This document shows, piece after piece, positions 56,957 to 64,000 of a stretch of 64,000 bases of DNA. The position numbers were made by a program, and so were the translations under genes. The notes under the pieces are model-generated. The model saw nothing but the letters and a program-made list of their open reading frames with translations, searched no databases and was not told the DNA's origin. The stretch is taken from assembly GCF_026262645.1 (NCBI RefSeq), contig NZ_SHNO01000001.1, positions 868,001 through 932,000 on the forward strand, in the 5' to 3' direction. Position 1 is the first letter of the stretch. Each line of letters begins with the position of its first letter. The DNA is from Candidatus Marimicrobium litorale. Its GTDB lineage: Bacteria; Pseudomonadota; Gammaproteobacteria; Pseudomonadales; Halieaceae.

Positions 56957-58183
56957 CTAAAGCTGTAATAGAATCCTGGCTGGATCTTCAATCAGATCCT
57001 TGATTGCCACCAGAAACTGCACTGCAGTCTTGCCGTCGATGATACGGTGATCATACGTCAGTGCCAGGTACATCATTGGCTGTATGACAATCTCACCATC
57101 GACTGCCATCGGGCGGTCCTGAATTTTATGCATACCCAATATCCCTGTCTGAGGCGGATTCAAAATGGGCGTAGAGAGCAAAGAACCAAATACCCCACCA
57201 TTGGTGACGGTAAACGTGCCTCCAGTAATATCGTCAATACTTAATTTATTATCTCGCGCACGCTGGCCGAGGTCTCTAACAGCGGCCTCTACATCGGCAA
57301 GACTCATAAAGTCTGCGTCGCGAAGAACAGGCACAACCAGGCCCGTTTCAGTGGAAACCGCCACACCGATATCCTGGTAACCGTGGTATACGATATCGTG
57401 ATCATCTATGGACGCATTTACAGCGGGATAGCGCTTCAAAGCTTCACAGGCTGCCTTAACGAAAAAACCCATGAACCCAAGGCGAGTGCCGTGGTGGGTT
57501 TTCTCAAACTGCTCTTTGTACTTGCTGCGCAGCGCCATCACGGGCGCCATGTTGACCTCATTAAATGTGCTCAACATCGCCGTTTGTTGAGTTGCATCGA
57601 GCAGACGCTCAGCTATTTTTGCCCGCATTCGGGTCATAGGCACGCGTTTTTCCACTCGCTCACTGGAATGCCCAACCGGCTCAGCGGGGAGTGCCTGCTG
57701 CTCAGGTACCTGCGGCGCGTCCTCTTTAGCCGCCATGTACGCGACCACATCCTCCTTGGTAATACGGCCACTTTTTCCAGTGCCGCTGATTTCGCTCACA
57801 ACGAGGCTGTGTTCGTCCACAAGCTGCCTTGCTGCCGGCCCAAGCTGAGCACTGGAGACAATCTCCTCCGGCTCTGCGCCGTCGCTGGTGACTGCCGCAG
57901 AATTGTTCGCGGAAGCAGACCCGGGCATCGCGGGCTTCTCAACTGCTCCGGCCTCAATGGTTGCGAGTAACTGCTGACTCTGCACGATATCGCCCTGCTG
58001 GACATGAATCGCCTTGATCACGCCGTCCTGAGGTGACACAACCTCGAGAACGACCTTATCCGTTTCGATCTCGACGATCAGCTCATCGCGCGATACTGAA
58101 TCACCCTCTGACTTATGCCAAGTCGCTACCTCGCCGTCAGAGACCGACTCGGGGAAAACGGGCGCCTTGATTTCGATAGCCAT
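56957..58183 (-). CDS. sucB: 2-oxoglutarate dehydrogenase E2 component (dihydrolipoyl succinyltransferase)
   Basis: A 408-residue E2: lipoyl domain with Lys43 in ETDKVVLE, an E3-binding domain around 108-148 ([21 protein letters not shown]) and a catalytic domain ending with DHRIIDG, whose His is near 379. I use the second of two adjacent ATGs, since AGGAG is four bases ahead of it. Confidence 0.96.
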   Translation of the reverse strand: MAIEIKAPVFPESVSDGEVATWHKSEGDSVSRDELIVEIETDKVVLEVVSPQDGVIKAIHVQQGDIVQSQQLLATIEAGAVEKPAMPGSASANNSAAVTSDGAEPEEIVSSAQLGPAARQLVDEHSLVVSEISGTGKSGRITKEDVVAYMAAKEDAPQVPEQQALPAEPVGHSSERVEKRVPMTRMRAKIAERLLDATQQTAMLSTFNEVNMAPVMALRSKYKEQFEKTHHGTRLGFMGFFVKAACEALKRYPAVNASIDDHDIVYHGYQDIGVAVSTETGLVVPVLRDADFMSLADVEAAVRDLGQRARDNKLSIDDITGGTFTVTNGGVFGSLLSTPILNPPQTGILGMHKIQDRPMAVDGEIVIQPMMYLALTYDHRIIDGKTAVQFLVAIKDLIEDPARILLQL

Positions 58184-58209
58184 CATACTCCTTTGAAACG
58201 CTCTCGCGC

Positions 58210-61065
58210 TCAGTGGCCCCAGGGTATATCACCCAGAGATTCATCAATAAAATTATTAAGCTGCTCCATGTGCAGCGCCATATAACCTGCAGCCGGTGCC
58301 GCTGATGAATCACGGCCCACATAGCGCAAATAAACATCGACCTTGTGGCGATGTATCACGCGACGAATATGATGCTGGCTGGAATACCAGGCGCCCTGAT
58401 TCATTGGCTCCTCCTGACACCAGATGGCGTCCACCACGTTGGGGTACTGCCGGCATGTCTTCAGTAGCTCCGCCTCGGGGAAGGGATATAATTGCTCTAA
58501 CCTGAGGATAGCAATATCATTGATGCCCCTCTCGCGCCGCGCTGCGCGCAGGTCATAAAATACCTTGCCACTACAAAGCACGAGCCTCTTAACCTGCGAT
58601 TTATCGAGGTCATCGGTCTCGTCGAGTACATTGTGGAAGCGACCTTCGGAAAGCTCTTCCAGGGAAGATACCGCCTCTTTATGACGCAGCAGGCTCTTCG
58701 GTGACATCACTACCAGCGGTTTGCGTAAAGGACGTATGGCTTGCCGCCGAAGCATATGAAATACCTGGGCGGGCGTGGTGGGCATACACACCTGAATATT
58801 GTGCTCCGCCGATAGTTGTAAAAAACGCTCAAGCCGGGCCGAGGAATGCTCTGGCCCCTGGCCTTCATACCCGTGTGGCAACAACATAGTCAGCCCGCAT
58901 AAGCGTGACCACTTGTGTTCTCCACTCGTGATGAACTGATCGATAACGACTTGCGCGCCATTGGCGAAATCGCCAAATTGCGCTTCCCAGATTACCATTC
59001 CCTGCGGCATTGTTGTGGCATAACCATATTCGAAGGCCAATACAGCCTCTTCCGAGAGCAATGAGTCGTAACTGATAAAACTCGCTTGCTCTTCCGCGAT
59101 ATGCTGCAACGGCGTGTAGGCACTACCGTCGTTTTGATTGTGTAGCACCGCATGCCTGTGTGAAAAAGTACCCCGCCCCACATCCTGCCCGGTTAGCCTG
59201 ATGGGATAGCCATCCTTTAACAGTGACGCATAGGCAAGGTTTTCTGCAAAACCCCAATTAACTGCCATAGCCCCGGCGCCCATTTTACGCCGATCCTCCA
59301 GAATCTTTGCGACCTGGCGCTGCAATGGAAAACTCTCCGGCGGTGCGTTGATCTGCTGCGCGAGGGACTGCATCTCCTGCATATCCATCGTGGTATCGCA
59401 CTCCAGCGTCCAGTCGTGGCCCAGATAAGGAGACCAGTCGACAAACAGTGTCTTGTTAGGCTCGGAGACTAGCGTCGCGACCAGCGGTGCGCCACGGTCA
59501 AGGGCGTCACGATAACGATCCACAAGATTCTGCACCTCTCCTTCGCTGATCAGGCCTCGTTCGATCAGTCTGGCGGCATAAAGCTTGCGGGTGGTTTCGT
59601 GTTCGCTGATTTTCTGGTACATCAAAGGCTGTGTGGCGGATGGCTCGTCGGCCTCGTTATGGCCGCGCCGACGGTAGCAAATCAAATCGATAACCACGTC
59701 TTTTTTAAATTCGGTGCGATAATCGACAGCCATCTGTGTCACGAACAGCACCGCTTCCGGGTCATCTGCGTTGACATGAAAAATCGGTGCCTGAACCATC
59801 TTGGCAACGTCTGTGCAGTACTCCGTTGAGCGAGCGTCTTCACGTTTGTGGGTGGTAAAACCCACCTGATTATTCAGTACTATGTGTATCGTGCCGCCAG
59901 TGCGGTAGGCCCGCGTCTGCGACATCTGAAAGGTTTCCATGACAACACCCTGCCCGGCAAACGCGGCGTCACCGTGAATGACTATCGGCACAACCAACTC
60001 TCCTCCCTTGTCCTCACGGCGCTCCTGCCTCGCCCTGACCGAACCCTCCACGACCGGTGAGACAATCTCGAGATGCGACGGATTGAAGGCCAGGGCCAGG
60101 TGCACCTCTCCGCCTGGCGTCATGACATTGGATGAGAAGCCCTGATGGTATTTCACATCGCCAGAACTTTCGTACTCCACCTTGCCTTCGAACTCCGCAA
60201 ATAGCTCTGACGGATTTTTACCAAGGATATTGATAAGGACGTTTAGCCGACCCCTGTGAGCCATCCCAATAACGATCTCCTGCGCCTTGTAGGCGCCGGT
60301 GCGTTGCACGGCCTCAGATAACATGGGTATAAGGCTCTCACCTCCCTCAAGACCGAAGCGCTTGGTGCCGGGATATTTCGATGCCAGTGACTTCTCCAGT
60401 CCCTCAGCGTTTATAAGATGGGTCAGAAGATTGAGACACACCTCTTCGCTGTAGTCTGGAGACGAGCGGACCGACTCCATACGCCGCATCACCCAGTGCC
60501 GCTCCTGGGTATCGACGATATGCATAAATTCCGCGCCGATGGTGTTGCAGTAGGTTTCTTCCAGTGCGGTATAGATTTCACCCAACGGCGCATCTGCTTT
60601 ACCGATATGCAAACTACCGGCCTGAAATACCGTCTCGAAATCAGCGGACGACAGCTCATGAAAGGCTAACTCAAGGTCTGCAACGTGCTCACGTTCCGCC
60701 AGTCCCAGCGGGTCAAGCTGAGCCTTTTGGTGACCCCTTAAACGATACGCGGCAATGAGTTGTAATACGCGAACCTGCTTGCGCTCGTAGTCTGTTGCCT
60801 GCGAGTCATGCTGGACAGTCGCTTCGGTTCGTACCCGCATCTTGCTGATCTGGGCAAAACGTTCCCGAATGACAGAATGAGGGACATCACCCATTTGAAT
60901 GACGTCAGAAGGTACGGTGGGGAGTTTGTCAAAGTAGTCGCGCCACTGCTCTGCGACGGCATTAGGATCCTTAAGGTATTCCTCATACAGCCCCTCCACG
61001 TAGGTTGCATTACCCCCGGCAATATGGGAGCTCTGCCATAACACATCCATGGAGTTACTGTGCAT
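58210..61065 (-). CDS. sucA: 2-oxoglutarate dehydrogenase E1 component
   Basis: A 951-residue thiamine diphosphate enzyme: [11 protein letters not shown] and the [11 protein letters not shown] cofactor loop, [15 protein letters not shown], and a C-terminal [10 protein letters not shown]. It decarboxylates 2-oxoglutarate. The ATG at 61065 is five bases after GGGGGA. A 192-base AT-rich gap separates it from sdhB and may hold a second promoter. Confidence 0.97.
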   Translation of the reverse strand: MHSNSMDVLWQSSHIAGGNATYVEGLYEEYLKDPNAVAEQWRDYFDKLPTVPSDVIQMGDVPHSVIRERFAQISKMRVRTEATVQHDSQATDYERKQVRVLQLIAAYRLRGHQKAQLDPLGLAEREHVADLELAFHELSSADFETVFQAGSLHIGKADAPLGEIYTALEETYCNTIGAEFMHIVDTQERHWVMRRMESVRSSPDYSEEVCLNLLTHLINAEGLEKSLASKYPGTKRFGLEGGESLIPMLSEAVQRTGAYKAQEIVIGMAHRGRLNVLINILGKNPSELFAEFEGKVEYESSGDVKYHQGFSSNVMTPGGEVHLALAFNPSHLEIVSPVVEGSVRARQERREDKGGELVVPIVIHGDAAFAGQGVVMETFQMSQTRAYRTGGTIHIVLNNQVGFTTHKREDARSTEYCTDVAKMVQAPIFHVNADDPEAVLFVTQMAVDYRTEFKKDVVIDLICYRRRGHNEADEPSATQPLMYQKISEHETTRKLYAARLIERGLISEGEVQNLVDRYRDALDRGAPLVATLVSEPNKTLFVDWSPYLGHDWTLECDTTMDMQEMQSLAQQINAPPESFPLQRQVAKILEDRRKMGAGAMAVNWGFAENLAYASLLKDGYPIRLTGQDVGRGTFSHRHAVLHNQNDGSAYTPLQHIAEEQASFISYDSLLSEEAVLAFEYGYATTMPQGMVIWEAQFGDFANGAQVVIDQFITSGEHKWSRLCGLTMLLPHGYEGQGPEHSSARLERFLQLSAEHNIQVCMPTTPAQVFHMLRRQAIRPLRKPLVVMSPKSLLRHKEAVSSLEELSEGRFHNVLDETDDLDKSQVKRLVLCSGKVFYDLRAARRERGINDIAILRLEQLYPFPEAELLKTCRQYPNVVDAIWCQEEPMNQGAWYSSQHHIRRVIHRHKVDVYLRYVGRDSSAAPAAGYMALHMEQLNNFIDESLGDIPWGH

Positions 61066-61257
61066 CACGATCCCCCCGGGGCTCGCTCATTGACGTTCAA
61101 ATACTTCTTTCGCCTGCGACCTTGCGACCGCGCTGCATGCGGCACCGCCCTCGGCAAACTGCAGCTATCACCTACCGCGGTGATTCGAACTGCTAAAGCA
61201 CTCGCAATAAATTTAAATAATCTATTAATTTCAGACGCTTACAGCGCCTTCTTAATA

Positions 61258-61962
61258 CTACGTTGCGCGTGATAATAGCATATTGCGTATGTGACCAATC
61301 GCCCGCGTCGGGTTCAGCCCCTTGGGACACACGTTGACGCAATTTTGTATTCCATGGCAGCGAAACACGCTAAACGGATCATCCAGCTTGGCCAGGCGCT
61401 CGTCCGTCGCAAGGTCACGCGAATCAGCTAGGAAACGATAAGCCTGCAACAGGCCTGCCGGGCCAATGAACCGATCGGGGTTCCACCAAAATGACGGACA
61501 GGAGGTTGAACAACAGGCACAGAGGATGCACTCGTACAGGCCATCCAGCTTTTCGCGCTGCTCGGGAGACTGCAGACGTTCTATTGCAGGCGTAGGCGTG
61601 TCATTTTGCAGGTAGGGCTGGATCTTTTCGTACTGTGCGTAAAACATGCCCATGTCAACAACCAGATCACGAATAACAGGCAGACCCGGCAGAGGTCGCA
61701 GCACCAGCTTATTGTCTTTCACAACGCTGGACAGTGGCGTAATGCAGGCCAACCCGTTGACGCCATTGATATTCATGCCGTCAGAACCACAGACCCCTTC
61801 GCGGCAGGAACGCCGGTAAGCAAAACTGGTATCTCCGGCTTTGATCATTTCCATCACGTCGAGGACCATTAAATCCTTACCGCCGGTGTCGACCTGCACG
61901 TCATGCATGGAAGGCTCGGCGTCGGTATCCGGGTTGTAGCGATAAATACTGACTTGCAACAT
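61258..61962 (-). CDS. sdhB: Succinate dehydrogenase iron-sulfur subunit
   Basis: A 234-residue protein with the three Fe-S cysteine sets: SCREGVCGSD...LAC (Cys53, 58 and 73; Asp61 is the usual substitute for a Cys) for the 2Fe-2S cluster, and CILCACCSTSCP plus CHGIQNCVNVCPKG for the 4Fe-4S and 3Fe-4S clusters. It passes electrons from SdhA to quinone. Confidence 0.97.
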   Translation of the reverse strand: MLQVSIYRYNPDTDAEPSMHDVQVDTGGKDLMVLDVMEMIKAGDTSFAYRRSCREGVCGSDGMNINGVNGLACITPLSSVVKDNKLVLRPLPGLPVIRDLVVDMGMFYAQYEKIQPYLQNDTPTPAIERLQSPEQREKLDGLYECILCACCSTSCPSFWWNPDRFIGPAGLLQAYRFLADSRDLATDERLAKLDDPFSVFRCHGIQNCVNVCPKGLNPTRAIGHIRNMLLSRAT

Positions 61963-61974
61963 GGTTCAGACCCC

Positions 61975-63747
61975 TTAATAAGTGCGCACTTTAGGCTGGA
62001 ACGTTTCAACGGTCGTCGGCTCGAAGTTAACACTGCGCTTTCCGACGCGCTTATCGGATGGGAAATACATGGAGTGGAAGAGCCAGTTTTCATCATCCCG
62101 TTCCTGGAAATCATCCCGGGCATGGGCACCTCTACTTTCCTTTCGTTCCTCTGCCGTAATGGCCGTCGCCTCAGCGACTTCGAAAAGATTGTGGAGCTCG
62201 AGTGCCTCAATACGAGCGGTATTGAACACCTGGCTCTTGTCTGCCAGTTGAAGGTTTGCCATGCGTTCGCGTATTTGACCCAGTTTCTCGATCCCTTCCC
62301 GCATGAATTTCTCATTGCGAAAAACGCCGAAGTGATTCTGCATAACACCCTGAAGCTCCGCTCGCATGCCTGCAACGTTCTCATCGCCAGTTGAGTTATT
62401 CAGATCATTCAAGCGAGACATCGCCTGCTCAAGATCGGTTTCTGATGCATCACGCATCTCAATGCCATCCCGCAGGGACTTCTCAATATGAAGCCCGGAA
62501 GCACGGCCAAACACCACAAGATCAAGCAATGAATTGCCGCCCAGACGATTTGCCCCATGCACCGAGACACACGCTACCTCACCGCAGGCGTAGAGCCCCG
62601 GGATAATCTTATCCTCGCCATTTGGTCCTTCGGTGAGCGCCTGACCGTGAATATTTGTAGGTATACCCCCCATCATGTAATGACAGGTAGGCACCACCGG
62701 AATAGGCTCTTTCACAGGATCCGCATGGGCGAAGGTTCGTGAAAGTTCGCAAATCCCCGGCAACCTGCTTTCCAGCACATCCTCGCCAAGGTGATCAAGT
62801 TTCAGGTGAACGTGATCACCTTGCGGACCACAGCCTCTTCCTTCGAGAATTTCCAGCACCATAGAGCGTGCAACAACATCACGGCCAGCGAGGTCCTTGG
62901 CGTTTGGCGCATAGCGCTCCATAAAACGCTCACCATCTTTATTGACCAGGTAACCACCCTCACCTCGACATCCTTCTGTGACAAGCGTACCGGCTCCAGC
63001 AATACCGGTGGGGTGAAACTGCCACATTTCTATATCCTGCACGGGGAATCCCGCTCGCAGGGCCATACCGATGCCGTCGCCCGTGTTTATGTGGGCGTTG
63101 GTGGTAGACGCATAAATACGCCCGGCGCCGCCGGTGGCAAATACCGTTGCTTTGGATTTTACGTAGACGGTTTCTCCCGTCTCCATGCAAATAGCGATCA
63201 CGCCAACAACGGCGCCGTCCTGGTTCTTCACGATGTCTGTGGCGTACCACTCGTTAAAAAACTGTGTCTTATTTTTCAGGTTCCCTTGGTAGAGGGTATG
63301 CAGCAGTGCGTGGCCAGTCCGGTCAGCGGCAGCACACGTGCGCGCTGCTTGCCCGCCCTCGCCGAAATTCTTGGACTGGCCGCCAAAGGGCCGTTGATAG
63401 ATTCGGCCCTCCTCTGTGCGGGAGAAAGGAAGACCCATGTGCTCGAGCTCATACACCGCCTCTGGACCAACGCTACACATGTATTCGATGGCATCCTGGT
63501 CACCGATATAGTCGGACCCTTTCACCGTATCGTACATGTGCCAACGCCAATCGTCCTGGGGATCGTCAGAGGCAATCGCACACGTGATGCCACCCTGTGC
63601 GGACACGGTATGAGAGCGCGTGGGGAACACCTTCGAAATTACCGCAGTCTTGAAGCCTGACTGTGCCATTTGAAGTGCTGCGCGCATGCCTGCGCCGCCC
63701 CCGCCCACAATCACGCCATCGAAAGAAATAGTACGCAGTGCAGCCAT
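61975..63747 (-). CDS. sdhA: Succinate dehydrogenase flavoprotein subunit
   Basis: A 590-residue flavoprotein: [14 protein letters not shown] fold at 15-25, covalent-FAD His46 in [15 protein letters not shown], and the substrate-binding [12 protein letters not shown] segment near 350-410. The start ATG 63747 is close to the SdhD stop; a much longer frame upstream is the sdhD coding region read through and is not real. Confidence 0.97.
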   Translation of the reverse strand: MAALRTISFDGVIVGGGGAGMRAALQMAQSGFKTAVISKVFPTRSHTVSAQGGITCAIASDDPQDDWRWHMYDTVKGSDYIGDQDAIEYMCSVGPEAVYELEHMGLPFSRTEEGRIYQRPFGGQSKNFGEGGQAARTCAAADRTGHALLHTLYQGNLKNKTQFFNEWYATDIVKNQDGAVVGVIAICMETGETVYVKSKATVFATGGAGRIYASTTNAHINTGDGIGMALRAGFPVQDIEMWQFHPTGIAGAGTLVTEGCRGEGGYLVNKDGERFMERYAPNAKDLAGRDVVARSMVLEILEGRGCGPQGDHVHLKLDHLGEDVLESRLPGICELSRTFAHADPVKEPIPVVPTCHYMMGGIPTNIHGQALTEGPNGEDKIIPGLYACGEVACVSVHGANRLGGNSLLDLVVFGRASGLHIEKSLRDGIEMRDASETDLEQAMSRLNDLNNSTGDENVAGMRAELQGVMQNHFGVFRNEKFMREGIEKLGQIRERMANLQLADKSQVFNTARIEALELHNLFEVAEATAITAEERKESRGAHARDDFQERDDENWLFHSMYFPSDKRVGKRSVNFEPTTVETFQPKVRTY

Positions 63748-63749
63748 TT

Positions 63750-64000
63750 TTAAAGCCCCCACACAATCTGGATGCCCCAGACCACATATGTAAACATGAT
63801 GATTCCACTCGCAGCTTGCGCGATAAAACGCAACACGTTGCCCAAACGACCCATCAAACGCTCTGTTAAATAGTCGGTAAACACAGCCCACAAACCTACC
63901 CAAGCATGCATCGCCAAAGACAGCAGAGCTAGCAAACTGAAAATACGCATCCAAGTTTGCTGGTAAAGCGCTGACCACTCTTCGTAGCTGGGATCACCCA
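63750..64000 (-). CDS. sdhD: Succinate dehydrogenase membrane anchor SdhD (C-terminal part)
   Basis: The frame enters from the right edge and encodes about 83 residues ending in WGIQIVWGL. It has a first span with [15 protein letters not shown], where the His is the likely haem ligand, TDYL with the quinone-site Asp-Tyr pair, and a last span [15 protein letters not shown]. The start, and sdhC, lie outside the window. The stop is 2 bases before the sdhA ATG. Confidence 0.88.
   Translation of the reverse strand, partial: GDPSYEEWSALYQQTWMRIFSLLALLSLAMHAWVGLWAVFTDYLTERLMGRLGNVLRFIAQAASGIIMFTYVVWGIQIVWGL

Noticed and set aside
62791-63660. A 289-residue + strand frame antisense to sdhA
   Set aside because: A by-product of codon bias in the conserved sdhA gene; no plausible start signal or protein family.

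Overview
The window is a contiguous stretch of chromosome from an aerobic, probably marine, gammaproteobacterium. CysB, ThrH, GcvR, EpmC, YheU, TusA, SixA and the sdh-suc operon order are all typical of that class. The gene mix recalls the Halieaceae (OM60/NOR5) and relatives, but this placement is an inference from gene content. I saw no phage, insertion sequence or CRISPR array. The oddest nucleotide-level feature is a partial tandem duplication of a tRNA-Gly gene.

Left part (about 0.46-18 kb): an acyl-CoA carbon assimilation island. On the + strand are methylsuccinyl-CoA dehydrogenase, mesaconyl-CoA hydratase, ethylmalonyl-CoA mutase, a MeaB-type GTPase and malyl-/beta-methylmalyl-CoA lyase, with a trypsin-like exported protease overlapping the end. 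A malyl-CoA thioesterase-like gene is divergent from them. Converging on the - strand is a propionyl-CoA to succinyl-CoA operon: carboxyltransferase, an unusually built biotin carboxylase, methylmalonyl-CoA epimerase, methylmalonyl-CoA mutase and a second MeaB. Together these supply nearly the whole ethylmalonyl-CoA pathway from ethylmalonyl-CoA to malate plus succinyl-CoA. The signature enzyme crotonyl-CoA carboxylase/reductase is not in the window.

Middle (18-45 kb): housekeeping and accessory genes. They include pabB, thrH, cysB, a 5'-nucleotidase, a long CoA hydrolase/transferase, a D-cysteine desulfhydrase/AGCS symporter pair, yajC, exonuclease III and a MarR regulator. An amidohydrolase/GST-like/SnoaL-like catabolic-looking cluster follows, then MBL, Bcp, Nudix, flavin reductase, moaCDE, an LLM-class oxidoreductase and an M15-like protein with a calcium-loop insertion. 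Next come tRNA-Ser, queF, an ABC-2 exporter, tRNA-Glu, tRNA-Gly with a truncated partner, msrB, a NAD-kinase-like gene, pdxB, epmC, tusA and yheU.

Right part (45-64 kb): gcvR, aroC, prmB, folE, a DUF4892 protein, an alpha/beta hydrolase, sixA and htpG (with a near-consensus sigma-32 promoter). The TCA operon sdhD-A-B-sucA-B-lpd-sucC-D then reads on the - strand and closes with a strong intrinsic terminator. Succinyl-CoA and malate made by the left island feed directly into this operon's reactions.
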